64,000 nucleotides of DNA from Eubacterium sp. (GCA_021769425.1 JAETSX010000031.1:1-64000), one strand, 5' to 3'; counted from the stretch's first letter, positions 27,327 to 40,347 are shown. Notes: generated by a model not told the origin, from the letters alone. Made by a program: numbers and translations.

Positions 27327-28513
27327 AAAAGCGCAGGTTTGTGATGGTGATACTGCTGATTTTTCTGCTGGAAGCGGCGGTGGCAGTTATTTTTGCAGCA
27401 GGAGAAAAGGAAGCGTCTTGGGATGTGACGGCAGTCAATAAGATTGTGAAAACGCTGGAGCGTGACTGGGAGCGTCTTGCAGCGCATCAAAATCCTGCGG
27501 AAATTGATTCTGCAGAGGAAAACGCTGACACTGGAAAGAAGGAGAATGACAAGAACGATCAGGCGTCCGATGAAACACTTGATTATGTTGTGCTCGACAC
27601 CGAAGGAACCGTATTGTTCAAAACCAGAGAGCATTTAAGTGAAACCGTAAGCCAGGCAATTTCTCACAGAGACACCATACTTGATGTGGAGCAATCCGGA
27701 GCCGTGGTGGGAAAAGTTATCTTCTATCATTCATGGGCAGAAGAGTTGGCAGTCCGAAAACGCAGCGCCGTCCTGTGTCTGCTTCTGCTGCTGGCGCTCC
27801 AGGCCGCGCTTCTTGCAGGGTATGCGGCAGGACTTTATGGAACGCTGGTAAAGCCGTTTTGCAAGCTGGAGGGCTTTGCGGAGCGGATTGCCGGAGGAAA
27901 TCTGGATATTCCGCTGGAAATGGACAGGAAGAACCTGTTCGGCGCGTTTACGGAAAGCTTTGACATTATGCGGGCGGAACTGAAAAAAGCAAGGCTTGCC
28001 GAAGCGGAAGCGAATGCGGGGAAAAAAGAGCTGGTGGCCAAGCTGTCCCACGACATTAAAACTCCTGTGGCAAGCATAAAAGCCGCAGCCGAAGTGGGAT
28101 TTGCCCTTGCAGAAAGCGGCAGGATCCAGGAAAATTATCGTCAGATTATACAAAAAACAGATCAGATTAACAGTCTGGTCAACAACTTGTTTACGGCAAC
28201 GCTGGAGGAACTGCAGGAGCTTACGGTAACGGCTGGGGATATGGTAAGCAGTGAGGTTAAGATCTTGCTTGAAAATGCGGATTATCTCCACCGGGCTGAA
28301 ATCCCGGCCATTCCTCCCTGTCTGATCTGGGCAGACAGGCTCAGACTTCAGCAGGTATTTGACAATATTTTTGCAAATTCCTATAAATATGCAGACACAG
28401 TCATTCAGGTGCAGGCAGAGAAAACCGGCGGCTGGCTGGCAGTGGAAATAGAAGACGGAGAGCAGGGACTTAAGGTAAGGGTGTTTATACCGTTAAGCGG
28501 CGGGATTTGGTAG
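27323..28513 (+). CDS. Sensor histidine kinase, apparently lacking the ATP lid/G-box region
   Basis: H-box 'LVAKLSHDIKTPVASIKA', N-box 'QQVFDNIFANSYKYAD', then 'VEIEDGEQGLKVRVFIPL' with no G1/F/G2 boxes. Confidence 0.85.
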   Translation: MKKRRFVMVILLIFLLEAAVAVIFAAGEKEASWDVTAVNKIVKTLERDWERLAAHQNPAEIDSAEENADTGKKENDKNDQASDETLDYVVLDTEGTVLFKTREHLSETVSQAISHRDTILDVEQSGAVVGKVIFYHSWAEELAVRKRSAVLCLLLLLALQAALLAGYAAGLYGTLVKPFCKLEGFAERIAGGNLDIPLEMDRKNLFGAFTESFDIMRAELKKARLAEAEANAGKKELVAKLSHDIKTPVASIKAAAEVGFALAESGRIQENYRQIIQKTDQINSLVNNLFTATLEELQELTVTAGDMVSSEVKILLENADYLHRAEIPAIPPCLIWADRLRLQQVFDNIFANSYKYADTVIQVQAEKTGGWLAVEIEDGEQGLKVRVFIPLSGGIW

Positions 28514-28605
28514 AGCAAAGCTGTTGAATGTATTTAACCGCCGGAGTAATATTGAGGAGGCAGAGGGAAGGCAGAGCAGGAAAGAGAACAGGCAGACGGA
28601 GAATT

Positions 28606-28634
28606 AGAGCGGAAGGTTTCACCGCTCTTTTATT
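28606..28634 (+). terminator. Rho-independent terminator
   Basis: AGAGCGG-aaggtttca-CCGCTCT-TTTATT. Confidence 0.65.
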
Positions 28635-28768
28635 ATATCATACAGTAGTGTCAGAAGAGTGTTCGGATCGTTTATTTAAGGAACCGTTAAGGATTCCCTA
28701 AAGACATTTAAGAATCGGGAAGATAAAATGAAGTATGTTAAATCAAGTTCTATGAAAGGAGTTTTTAA

Positions 28769-29527
28769 ATGAAAAAAATAATTTATAAAACAGAAAATCT
28801 GAGCAAGTCCTTCTCCAGCGGAGGAGTCCTTCAGCATGTGCTCAAAAACATTGACTTAGAGCTTTACCAGGGGGATTTTACCGTGATTATGGGCGCCAGC
28901 GGAGCCGGAAAATCCACGCTCCTGTACGCTCTTTCCGGCATGGATACCCCAACTCTCGGCGCCATTGCCTTCGGCGGGCAGGTGATTTCTGATTTGAGTC
29001 AGGACGGGCTTGCTGTATTTCGAAGAGAACACTGCGGATTTGTGTTTCAGCAGATTTATCTGATTGACAGTATGAGCGTATTGGACAATGTGCTTTGCGC
29101 AGGGCTTTTGGTTAGCAGGGACAAAAAGGAGCTGCTTGGGCGGGCCAGGAAATTATTTCAGGCAGTAGGCATTTCGGAAGAGACGCAGAGAAAATTTCCA
29201 ACGCAGATTTCCGGCGGAGAAGCTCAGCGTGTGGGAATTGTCCGGGCTTTAATCAATTCTCCGGACATTTTATTTGCAGATGAGCCCACCGGGGCCTTAA
29301 ATTCCAAAACAGGGCTGGATGTTCTGGATACTTTAACCAGATTTAACGAGCAGGGGCAGAGTGTGGTGATGGTGACCCATGACATGCGTTCCGCCCGCAG
29401 GGGCAGCCGTATCTTATATTTAAAAGACGGCGCGGTTTTAGGAGAATGCAATCTGGGCAGATATGTACACGGTGATGAACAAAGGCACAATAAGCTGTCT
29501 GCCTTTCTTGGGGAAATGGGGTGGTAA
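28769..29527 (+). CDS. ABC transporter ATP-binding protein (MacB/LolD type)
   Basis: 'GASGAGKSTLLYALSGMD', 'ISGGEAQRVGIVRALINSPDILFADEPTGALNS'. Confidence 0.93.
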   Translation: MKKIIYKTENLSKSFSSGGVLQHVLKNIDLELYQGDFTVIMGASGAGKSTLLYALSGMDTPTLGAIAFGGQVISDLSQDGLAVFRREHCGFVFQQIYLIDSMSVLDNVLCAGLLVSRDKKELLGRARKLFQAVGISEETQRKFPTQISGGEAQRVGIVRALINSPDILFADEPTGALNSKTGLDVLDTLTRFNEQGQSVVMVTHDMRSARRGSRILYLKDGAVLGECNLGRYVHGDEQRHNKLSAFLGEMGW

Positions 29528-29529
29528 GC

Positions 29530-31971
29530 ATGAGAAAAAGTTTCTTTCTGATCCGTTCTAACCTGCGCAGGGCAAAGGGGCAGACCCTGGCGGAAATTGT
29601 GCTGATTCTTCTGGCAGCGGGAATGATGAACCTGTGGCTGATGTTAAGCCTGGATTATAAGCAGAACTTCGACCGATGGCATCATCGTTTGAATGCGGAA
29701 CATGTGACAGTCTGTGTGAACAGTATTCCTGCGGCGGATGAATCTGCATCCGGCAGAAAAGCGGGGACGGATAATGTTCCTGAAATGGGTGAATCTGCAT
29801 CCGGTAAGAGTGCAGAGATGGGCAATGCCGGTGAAATGAAACAGTATATTACCCAAATATTAGGCCAGGATACACGCACTTTGGAATTTGGCATAGATGA
29901 TGTGATGTGTTCGGAGGGAAGGATCACGTACAACGGCGGGGAGACGGCCACCAATTTTATTATGATGAAAAAAGAAGATGCCCTGAACCGTCCGGTTGGA
30001 AAAGCGGAACTTGTGGAGGACAGTGAATTTACAGAGGGCGTCTATCTTCCCATGCTCTATAAAACAGGGGATATTGCAGTCGGAACACTCACAGAGCTGA
30101 CCATTGGAAATCATAAAGTAAGCTGCCGGGTATGCGGTTTTTTTAACAGCGTGATGGCAGGCTCCCACAACTGCGGAATGTGTGAAATTCTGCTGACGGA
30201 ACAGGTATATCAGGAATGGAAAGCAAAAGGGTATGCGCCGGATTCCCTTCTGGTTTCTGTGCGGATTTCAAACAAAGGGGAAAGCGAAGCGTTTGAAACC
30301 ATGCTGAACCATGCCGTATCCGCCAGATATCCGGGGGTATTTTCCACCAGCAATTCCTATGCGCTGGTTTCTCAGTCACGCTATATTTCCCAGATGATTT
30401 GTTCCTCCGTTGTCAGCGCCATGGCCTTTTTTGTGCTGCTGATTGTGCTGGCAGTGATATCTTCCAACATTATCAATTATATCCAGGAAAATATGAAGAA
30501 CCTGGGCGTATGGAAAGCAATGGGTTATCAAAGCAGGCAATTGATTGGCATGCTGCTGCTGCAATTTCTGGGAAGTGCAGGTTTTGCCGCATTGCTTGGC
30601 GTGATGCTTTCCTATTTCCTGTTTCCGGGGGTGAATGCCATGATGGTTTCCCAGACGGGCATTCCCTATGAGGTTCATATTCTGCCGGAGCCTTTGCTCC
30701 TCACACTGGTGGTTGTATGCTTTGCCGTTGCGCTGACCGTATGGCTGTTTTCCCGCAGAATCCGGAAAATTCCGCCTATTGACGCACTTCGCCAGGGGAT
30801 ACAGACCCACAGTTTTCAACGCAATCACATTCCCCTGGAACGGACCGGAATTCCCTTAAACGCAGCGCTTTCTCTGAAAACTACACTGTCGGGAATCAAA
30901 TATAACCTTACCATTTGCGTTACCATGCTGCTGCTGTCTCTGATTCTCGTATTTTCCGGACTGATGCTGGAAAATGTCATTGTGGACATTACGCCTTTTC
31001 TCAATCTTGTGGTAGGGGAAACGGCAGATGCCTGCATCAATATTAATGCAGATGCAGAAGAGGAATTTTTACAGGAAATGAAAAAAGACAGACGGGTGGA
31101 AAAGGTTTATCTGTACCATACCGGGAAAGTGGAGCATGTGGGAGGCGCGGAACTGTTGGCCAATATCTGCGGCGATTTTTCCCAGATAAACAATCAGGAG
31201 ATTGTGATAGAGGGCCGGTTTCCGGAATTTGATAATGAAATGGCTCTTGCAGTGAAATACGCCAGAGAACAGGGCTATGAGATCGGTGATGAAATCAGGC
31301 TGAATCTGGGGGAGGGAGAAGAAGAGTATATTATTTCCGGTTTCACGCAGATTTCCAATAATCTGGGGAAAGACTGCCTTTTAACCCGGAAAGGGTATGA
31401 GCGGATAGGGAAACTTTCCACTTTGAGTTACTGCATGAATCTTTCTGAAAACACAGATGTGGATGATTTTAATAAAGAAGTGAGCGGGCGGCTGGGCAAA
31501 AAGGTCAACCGGACACAGAATATTTCTGAGGTTGTCTATGGAACCTCGGCGGTATATATTTCTTTGATGACGGTGATTGTGGCTGCGATCCTCTTGCTTA
31601 GCATTCTGATTATCGTATTTGTCATGTATCTGCTGGTACGGGCTATGTTGAACCATAAGAAAAGAGAATACGGCATTTTAAAATCATTAGGCTTTACGAC
31701 TTCTCAGCTTATGGTTCAGACAGCCCTGAGTTTTATGCCTGCGGTAATTATTTCTGCCGTTTTTGGCCTTATCGCAAGCAGTTTTGTGATAAATCCGCTG
31801 ATGGCAGTGTTTTTAAGGGAGCTTGGGATAGTCACCTGCACATTCCGGATACCTGTGGGATTTATCGCGGCTGCGGGACTGGGATTGGCGGCCTTTGCCT
31901 TTGCAGCCGCCTGTCTGATGTCTCTGCGCATTAAAAAAATTGTGCCGAGAACCCTGCTGATGGATGAGTAA
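29530..31971 (+). CDS. FtsX-like ABC transporter permease
   Basis: Long membrane protein with two FtsX-like membrane blocks, coupled to the ATPase. Confidence 0.88.
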   Translation: MRKSFFLIRSNLRRAKGQTLAEIVLILLAAGMMNLWLMLSLDYKQNFDRWHHRLNAEHVTVCVNSIPAADESASGRKAGTDNVPEMGESASGKSAEMGNAGEMKQYITQILGQDTRTLEFGIDDVMCSEGRITYNGGETATNFIMMKKEDALNRPVGKAELVEDSEFTEGVYLPMLYKTGDIAVGTLTELTIGNHKVSCRVCGFFNSVMAGSHNCGMCEILLTEQVYQEWKAKGYAPDSLLVSVRISNKGESEAFETMLNHAVSARYPGVFSTSNSYALVSQSRYISQMICSSVVSAMAFFVLLIVLAVISSNIINYIQENMKNLGVWKAMGYQSRQLIGMLLLQFLGSAGFAALLGVMLSYFLFPGVNAMMVSQTGIPYEVHILPEPLLLTLVVVCFAVALTVWLFSRRIRKIPPIDALRQGIQTHSFQRNHIPLERTGIPLNAALSLKTTLSGIKYNLTICVTMLLLSLILVFSGLMLENVIVDITPFLNLVVGETADACININADAEEEFLQEMKKDRRVEKVYLYHTGKVEHVGGAELLANICGDFSQINNQEIVIEGRFPEFDNEMALAVKYAREQGYEIGDEIRLNLGEGEEEYIISGFTQISNNLGKDCLLTRKGYERIGKLSTLSYCMNLSENTDVDDFNKEVSGRLGKKVNRTQNISEVVYGTSAVYISLMTVIVAAILLLSILIIVFVMYLLVRAMLNHKKREYGILKSLGFTTSQLMVQTALSFMPAVIISAVFGLIASSFVINPLMAVFLRELGIVTCTFRIPVGFIAAAGLGLAAFAFAAACLMSLRIKKIVPRTLLMDE

Positions 31972-32063
31972 AAAGTTGTGCCGGAAGTGAAGTGCCATGG
32001 ATATTTCGCCTTTGAGGCAATCATTGGCAATTATAAAGAAATTATTAAATCGGAAAAATACTA

Positions 32064-32092
32064 TTGACAATAAAAATCGTTAGTGCTATTTT
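32064..32092 (+). promoter_or_regulatory. hrcA promoter (TTGACA, 17 bp, TATTTT)
   Basis: TTGACA 32064-32069, TATTTT 32087-32092. Confidence 0.65.
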
Positions 32093-32105
32093 AAGTACAT
32101 AGATG

Positions 32106-32132
32106 TTAGCACTCCTACAAGCTGAGTGCTAA
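32106..32132. promoter_or_regulatory. CIRCE element (HrcA operator)
   Basis: TTAGCACTC-CTACAAGCT-GAGTGCTAA, exact consensus. Confidence 0.98.
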
Positions 32133-32167
32133 CAAAAGAAAAAGAACAGGAACACAGGAGGCCGGAA

Positions 32168-33208
32168 ATGCAGGAACTGGATGAAAGAAAAAGAAAAATT
32201 TTACATGCAATCATCCAGAATTATCTGGATACCGGGGAGCCGGTAGGTTCCAGGACCATTTCCAAATATTCGGATCTGAACTTAAGTTCCGCCACCATCC
32301 GCAATGAGATGTCGGATTTGGAAGAACTGGGATATATTTTGCAGCCCCATACTTCCGCAGGACGGATACCTTCCGACCAGGGCTATCGGTTTTATGTGGA
32401 TAACCTGATGAAGGAAAAGGATCAGGAAGTCACTGAGATGAAAGAGTTCATGATTGAGCACACGGAGCGGATGGAGCAGGTATTGCAGCAGATGGCGAAA
32501 ATGCTTGCGGCAAATACCAATTACACCGCCATGATTACTTCTCCTTCTTATCATAAGAATAAGGTGAAGTTCCTGCAGCTGTCCCAGGTAGACGAAGAGC
32601 AGCTTCTGGCTGTGATTGTGATGGAAGGCAATCTGGTGAAGAATAAGATGATTTCCACCAGGGAAGCCTTAGATAATGAAACCTTATTGAAGCTGAACAT
32701 CCTGTTAAATACCAGTTTAAACGGCCTTTCGGCAGAGGAAATCAACCTGGGCACCATTGCGAAGCTAAAAGAGCAGGCAGGCATCCACAGCAATATCGTC
32801 AGCGATGTGCTGGACGCACTGGCAGACGCCATTCAGGAGGATGAAGAACTGGAGGTTTATACCAGCGGAACCACGAATATTTTAAAATATCCTGAATTAA
32901 GCGATTCTCAGAAGGCAAGGGAACTCTTAGATGCTTTTGAAGAAAAGAAACAGTTGATCAGCCTGGTCAATGAAAGCCTGTCGTCACAGGAGGAAACCGG
33001 GATTCAGGTATACATCGGTTCAGAATCCCCCATCCAGAACATGAAAGACTGCAGTGTGGTAACTGCAACGTACCAGTTAGGGGAAGGAATGACAGGCACG
33101 ATTGGAATTATCGGGCCCAAGCGAATGGATTATGAAAATGTTATGGATAACCTGAAAACGCTGAAAGTCCAGCTTGACGCTGTATTCCGAAAGCCCCGGA
33201 AAACATAG
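32168..33208 (+). CDS. hrcA: Heat-inducible transcription repressor HrcA
   Basis: 'LDERKRKILHAIIQNYLDTGEPVGSRTISKYSDLNLSSATIRNEMSDLEELGYI'. Confidence 0.97.
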   Translation: MQELDERKRKILHAIIQNYLDTGEPVGSRTISKYSDLNLSSATIRNEMSDLEELGYILQPHTSAGRIPSDQGYRFYVDNLMKEKDQEVTEMKEFMIEHTERMEQVLQQMAKMLAANTNYTAMITSPSYHKNKVKFLQLSQVDEEQLLAVIVMEGNLVKNKMISTREALDNETLLKLNILLNTSLNGLSAEEINLGTIAKLKEQAGIHSNIVSDVLDALADAIQEDEELEVYTSGTTNILKYPELSDSQKARELLDAFEEKKQLISLVNESLSSQEETGIQVYIGSESPIQNMKDCSVVTATYQLGEGMTGTIGIIGPKRMDYENVMDNLKTLKVQLDAVFRKPRKT

Positions 33209-33261
33209 ACAAAGACACATACCATATTCGAAAATTCTGAATAATAGAAAGGTGAAAAGAT

Positions 33262-33954
33262 ATGGCAGAGCAGAAAGAAATGGAAACAATGGAAAGCCAG
33301 GAGACAGAAAATATGGAACAGGAAGAAGCAAAAGATACTCCTGAGAATTCTGAGGAAGGGTGCGGGACGGACAGCCCGCCGGAAACAGAAGGAACAGAGA
33401 AAGCAGAAGAATCCTCTGAAGACACTTCCCAGGAAGAGGAATCCGGGGAAGAACAGCCTTCCGGAGAGAATCAGGGAGAAGAGAAAAAAGGATTTTTCAA
33501 GAAGAAAGAAAAGAAGAATAAACAGGAAGAGAAAATTGCCGAGCTGACCGACCGGGTACAGCGTCAGATGGCAGAATTTGACAATTTCCGCAAACGGACG
33601 GAGAAGGAAAAAACCCAGATGTTTGAAGTAGGGGCAAAAAGCGTGATTGAGAAAATCCTTCCAGTGGTGGACAATTTTGAACGGGGATTATCCGCTGTTC
33701 CTGAAGAAGCAAAGGAAGATCCCTTTGTACAGGGAATGGATAAGATATATAAGCAGTTAATGACAGAATTAGAAAGCCTGGAGGTAAAACCCATCGAAGC
33801 GGTGGGGGCAGAATTTAATCCGGAATTCCACAATGCGGTAATGCAGGTGGAAAGCGAAGAATATGAATCCGGGATTGTTGCCCAGGAGCTGCAGAAAGGG
33901 TATATGTACCGGGAAAGCGTGGTAAGGCACAGCATGGTGGCTGTGGTTCAGTAA
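33262..33954 (+). CDS. grpE: Nucleotide exchange factor GrpE
   Basis: 'RQMAEFDNFRKRTEKEK...ILPVVDNFERGL'; between hrcA and dnaK. Confidence 0.96.
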   Translation: MAEQKEMETMESQETENMEQEEAKDTPENSEEGCGTDSPPETEGTEKAEESSEDTSQEEESGEEQPSGENQGEEKKGFFKKKEKKNKQEEKIAELTDRVQRQMAEFDNFRKRTEKEKTQMFEVGAKSVIEKILPVVDNFERGLSAVPEEAKEDPFVQGMDKIYKQLMTELESLEVKPIEAVGAEFNPEFHNAVMQVESEEYESGIVAQELQKGYMYRESVVRHSMVAVVQ

Positions 33955-34035
33955 CAGATAGGGTGCAGACCATGCATAGTTTTTATGATACGGCATAGCC
34001 GTTTACAATTATAAAGCAGCAGATAATGGTAATAG

Positions 34036-35931
<1,896 letters not shown>

Positions 35932-35933
35932 TC

Positions 35934-37004
35934 ATGGCAGAACAGAAAAGAGATTATTATGAAGTCCTTGGAGTGGACAAAAATGCAGATGATGCTGCAA
36001 TTAAGAAAGCATACCGTCAGCTTGCCAAAAAATATCACCCGGATATGAATCCGGGTGATGCTGAGGCAGAGAAAAAATTTAAAGAAGCTTCCGAGGCTTA
36101 TGCCGTCTTAAGCGATCCGGATAAAAAACGCCAGTATGACCAGTTCGGACACGCAGCCTTTGACGGCGGCATGGGCGGCGGAGGCGGCTTTGATTTCTCA
36201 GGTATGGATATGGGGGATATTTTCGGCGATATTTTCGGCGATTTATTCGGCGGCGGTTCCAGACGTCGTTCCGCCAATAACGGCCCCATGAAAGGCGCAA
36301 ACCTTCGGGCGGCGGTGCGGATTACATTTGAAGAAGCGGCGTTTGGCTGCGAGAAAGAAATAGAGATTACCTTAAAAGACGAATGCCAGACCTGCCACAC
36401 CACAGGAGCTAAGCCGGGAACTTCACCGGAGACCTGTACCAAGTGCGGCGGGAAAGGAAAAGTGGTATACACCCAGCAGTCGTTCCTTGGAATGGTTCAG
36501 AATGTGCAGACCTGTCCGGACTGCCACGGAACCGGTAAAATTATCAAAGAGAAATGCCCGGACTGTCGGGGAACCAGAGGCGATTTGCTGGTAGAGGTAA
36601 ATGTAAGCAGGCATCCGATTTTCCAGCGGCAGGATATGAATATTTATTCCACTGCCCCTATTTCCTTTGCACAGGCGGCATTGGGCGGTGAAGTGCGCAT
36701 CAGCACCATTGACGGGGATATCCTCTATGATGTGAAGCCGGGAACTCAGACAGACACCAGAATCCGCTTGAAAGGCAAAGGCATTCCTTCCCTCAGGAAT
36801 TCCTCTATCCGGGGCGATCATTATGTGACCCTGGTAGTTCAGGTGCCCACAGGCTTAAGTGAGGAGGCGAAGGAAGCGCTGCGCAGGTTTGACGAAGCCA
36901 GCGGCCAGTCCTTGAAGAAACAGAATGGGGCTGCCCATACAGAGAAGCATGGAAAGAAAAAAGGATTTATGGGGAAGATTAAGGAGTCCCTGGAAGATAT
37001 GTAA
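35934..37004 (+). CDS. dnaJ: Chaperone DnaJ
   Basis: J domain with HPD, G/F region, CxxCxGxG zinc motifs. Confidence 0.98.
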   Translation: MAEQKRDYYEVLGVDKNADDAAIKKAYRQLAKKYHPDMNPGDAEAEKKFKEASEAYAVLSDPDKKRQYDQFGHAAFDGGMGGGGGFDFSGMDMGDIFGDIFGDLFGGGSRRRSANNGPMKGANLRAAVRITFEEAAFGCEKEIEITLKDECQTCHTTGAKPGTSPETCTKCGGKGKVVYTQQSFLGMVQNVQTCPDCHGTGKIIKEKCPDCRGTRGDLLVEVNVSRHPIFQRQDMNIYSTAPISFAQAALGGEVRISTIDGDILYDVKPGTQTDTRIRLKGKGIPSLRNSSIRGDHYVTLVVQVPTGLSEEAKEALRRFDEASGQSLKKQNGAAHTEKHGKKKGFMGKIKESLEDM

Positions 37005-37079
37005 TATTGAGAAAATATGAGATATAAGGGCTTTTGTACTGAAAGTCAGTACATAGCTCTTAGTGTGTATAATACTGCT

Positions 37080-37137
37080 GAACTCAGGTGAATTAATTTG
37101 TGCATAACTCACAAAAATTCCCTGAGTTCTTTTTTTA
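37080..37137 (+). terminator. Terminator downstream of dnaJ
   Basis: GAACTCAGG...CCTGAGTTC-TTTTTTT with an internal TTTGTG/CACAAA stem. Confidence 0.7.
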
Positions 37138-37226
37138 TATTGACAAATATGACAGAAGAGATATAATTAGTTTAACAGATAAACTGTTTAAAAATAAAAC
37201 TATAAGAGAAGGAGAAGGTGGAGACT

Positions 37227-38417
37227 ATGAAGTATGATTTTGACCGGGTTGTAGATCGGAAGCAGACCAATGATATGAAGTGGCATGCAAAGGCAGTGGG
37301 TTCTTATCTGCACAGGGAGATTCCGGAGGATATGATTCCCATGTGGCTTGCAGATACAGAATTTCCCTGTGCTCCGGTGATCGTGGAGGCGCTGAAAAAA
37401 CGGGTGGATAAGGAGATATTCGGGTATTGTGCACCGATGGAAAGCTTTTATGGGGCGGTATGTTACTGGCAGAAGCTGCGTTTTGGCTGGGAGGTTAGGC
37501 CGGAATGGATGACATATACTCCTACCGTTGTGGCAGGAATTAATATTGCAATCCGCGCTTTCAGCAAAGAGGGGGATGGGGTGATTATTCAACAGCCGGT
37601 ATACGATCCCTTTGCAACGATTGTGAAAAATGATAACCGTAAAGTTGTAAATAACGGGCTGATGATAAGGGACGGGCATTTTGAGATGAATCTGGAAGAA
37701 TTGGAAGAACTGGCTTCCAAACCGGAAAATACCATGATGATTCTGTGCAGTCCCCACAATCCTACCGGCCGGGTCTGGAGAAAAGAGGAGCTGATACAAG
37801 TTGCGGACATCTGCTTAAAGCATCATGTGATGCTGGTATCAGATGAGATCCATGGAGATATTATTTATCAGGGACATACCCATTATCCGCTGCTGAATCT
37901 GGATGAACGTTATGCAGAACATTTTATCCATCTCACTGCGCCGGGCAAGACTTTTAATGTGGCGGGCCTGAAATCAAGCGTGTCGATTATTCCCAATCAG
38001 AAAGTACGGGAAGCGTTTGTAAGAATGCAGGCTGCCATGTCTTTGGATGTGAAAAATACCTTCGGCATTGAGAGCGTGATTGCAGCTTATACCCCGGAGG
38101 GCGCAGAATGGGCAGATCAGGAAGTGGCCTACATGGAGGCAAATGTAGATTATGTGGAAGAATATCTGAGAGAGCAGATGCCCGGAGTGACGATGATAAG
38201 GCCGGAAGGAACGTTTCTGTGCTGGCTTGATTTTTCCGGATTGCATCTGGGGGATCAGGAATTGTTTCAGAGAATAGTAATGGATGCAGCAGTCATTTGC
38301 GTTCCGGGCCCCTGGTTCGGGCCGGGCGGGGAAGAGCATTTCCGCCTGAATGTGGGATGTCCCAGAAGTATTCTGAAGGAAGCGTTAGATCGTATGAAAA
38401 AAGAATTGTATCGATAA
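37227..38417 (+). CDS. MalY/PatB-type PLP-dependent aminotransferase / cystathionine beta-lyase
   Basis: 'MIPMWLADTEFPCAPVIVEALKKR...NPHNPTGRVW-like...LTAPGKTFNVAGLKSS'. Confidence 0.9.
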   Translation: MKYDFDRVVDRKQTNDMKWHAKAVGSYLHREIPEDMIPMWLADTEFPCAPVIVEALKKRVDKEIFGYCAPMESFYGAVCYWQKLRFGWEVRPEWMTYTPTVVAGINIAIRAFSKEGDGVIIQQPVYDPFATIVKNDNRKVVNNGLMIRDGHFEMNLEELEELASKPENTMMILCSPHNPTGRVWRKEELIQVADICLKHHVMLVSDEIHGDIIYQGHTHYPLLNLDERYAEHFIHLTAPGKTFNVAGLKSSVSIIPNQKVREAFVRMQAAMSLDVKNTFGIESVIAAYTPEGAEWADQEVAYMEANVDYVEEYLREQMPGVTMIRPEGTFLCWLDFSGLHLGDQELFQRIVMDAAVICVPGPWFGPGGEEHFRLNVGCPRSILKEALDRMKKELYR

Positions 38418-38568
38418 CAATTATAGTTACGGAAATTGTGCAAATTGCTGTATGGCGGAAGAAGAAAGAATGCAGAAATTGTCCGCGGGTTTTCATACGG
38501 CATGTATTGCGCAGGTTTTCCGGTAGGCGGCATAAGGACTGCAATTAATTGAAAAAAGGAGTTAAGGT

Positions 38569-39891
38569 ATGGAAGTTCAAAAGAATAAACTGTTAAGCAG
38601 GGGGGATTTATTTTCCATGGCGGTAGGCCAGATTATCGGCGTGGGAATTATGACTATGACGGGCATTGCAATTGGATTTACCGGAAGGAGCGTAAATATT
38701 ACCTACATAATTGCCGGAATTATTACGATCATTGGGGCAATTCCGCAGATTTATATTGGAGGGACCGCAAACTTTGTAGGCGGTCAGTATTCCCAGATTG
38801 CAGTGTTAAGCGGGAAGAAAATGGCCGGCATTTATCTGTATATTCAGTTGTTCAGCGCATTGGCCATCAGTATGTACACATTGTCTTTTGCGGATTATTT
38901 CCTGTCTTTGATGCCGGGGGTACCCGTAAAACTGATTTGCACTGTTGTGCTGACAGCGTTGTTCGGCATGCATCTTTTGGGAGTGAAACAAGCGGCAAGG
39001 CTGCAGAATATTCTGTGTGCGGTGCTTGCTGTCGCCATTGCATCTTACATTGTATTGGGAGTGGGGCATATTCAGCCGGATTATTTTACCAACGGATTTA
39101 TGGCCGGGGGCCCGGGAGGATTTGTGCTGGCGTCCATATATCTGACCTTTGCAGCCGGAGGCACCCAGTATGTGGTGAATTACAGTTCCGCTGCTAAGAA
39201 TCCTACCAAAGATATTCCTTTTGTCATCATTGCCTCCACCGGAATTGTAGTGCTGATTTATGCAGTGATGGCAACGGTTGCAGCAGGGGCGCTTCCGGTG
39301 GAGCAGGTGGCGAATCAGCCTTTGAGCGTGTCGGCGGCAGCTTTTATGCCTAAGGCGGTGTATACGTTTTTTGTAGTAGGCGGCGCAATGTTTGCTTTGC
39401 TGACTACATTGAATTTTAACATCGGCATGATTGTATATCCTGTGCTGCGGGCCTGTGAAGACGGCTGGCTTCCCAAAAAGCTGGCTGTGAAAAATGAAAA
39501 ATACGGTTCGGCCCATTATATTTTGCTGGTTTTTTACCTCATTGGAACAGTGCCGATTTTAATCGGACTGGATCTGAACACAGTGGCAAACAGCACAGTT
39601 ATTTTATTTACGATAATCCGTGGCGTAATTGCGTTTTCCGCCATGCAGCTTCCGAAGAAACTGCCGGAACTTTGGAACAAATCTTCCTTCTATGTAAACA
39701 AAGGCAAATTGAACGCTGTATGCATATTTTCCATGGCGCTGGCTGCCTTGTCCGTAGCAGTGCTGCTGATTTCCACCTCCATGGTTCAGATAATCGGGAA
39801 TATTGCGATTCTTGCATTTTCCATTGTGGTGGCGCTTCTGGTCAATAAGCGGGTGACGCTGAATCCAAGCTTTACGGAGAATTCTCGGTAA
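38569..39891 (+). CDS. APC-family amino acid permease
   Basis: 'GQIIGVGIMTMTGIAIGFTGRSVNITYIIAGI' and multiple TM segments. Confidence 0.88.
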   Translation: MEVQKNKLLSRGDLFSMAVGQIIGVGIMTMTGIAIGFTGRSVNITYIIAGIITIIGAIPQIYIGGTANFVGGQYSQIAVLSGKKMAGIYLYIQLFSALAISMYTLSFADYFLSLMPGVPVKLICTVVLTALFGMHLLGVKQAARLQNILCAVLAVAIASYIVLGVGHIQPDYFTNGFMAGGPGGFVLASIYLTFAAGGTQYVVNYSSAAKNPTKDIPFVIIASTGIVVLIYAVMATVAAGALPVEQVANQPLSVSAAAFMPKAVYTFFVVGGAMFALLTTLNFNIGMIVYPVLRACEDGWLPKKLAVKNEKYGSAHYILLVFYLIGTVPILIGLDLNTVANSTVILFTIIRGVIAFSAMQLPKKLPELWNKSSFYVNKGKLNAVCIFSMALAALSVAVLLISTSMVQIIGNIAILAFSIVVALLVNKRVTLNPSFTENSR

Positions 39892-40100
39892 AATTGCCGG
39901 TGCATATTGACATTTCTTTTCACTCCCGGAGTAATATGTGAGCGCTGCGGTATGTATCATATGAAGCAATGCGCTGCCGTATGAAGGCGATTTGATGCAA
40001 AATATGGAACTATCTGTGATTAAAATTCCATATTTTGCAGCTTTCGTCTTTCATACGGCAGTTTTTCGTATATAATAACATTACAGTGAACTTTTGCGTC

Positions 40101-40339
40101 AGTAAACTCCCATCATGCTTAGCCTGTCGTGCGACGGGCCGCATGGCCATCCATACTATGGAAGTCGAAGACTTTCATAGTAAACTCCCATCATGCTTAG
40201 CCTGTCGTGCGACGGGCCGCATGGCCATCCATACTATGGAAGTCGAGGACTTTCATAGTAAACTCCCATCATGCTTAGCCTGTCGTGCGACGGGCCGCAT
40301 GGCCATCCATACTATGGAAGCCAAGGGCTTTCATAGTAA
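40101..40339 (+). repeat. Tandem array of three 78-bp units
   Basis: Units start at 40101, 40179, 40257 (agtaaactcccatcatgcttagcctgtcgtgcgacgggccgcatggccatcc...). Confidence 0.95.
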
Positions 40340-40347
40340 CAGACAAT

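Noticed and set aside
32126-32167. GTG start of hrcA inside CIRCE
   Set aside because: The operator cannot reasonably be the coding start; ATG 32168 follows an AGGAGG-like site.
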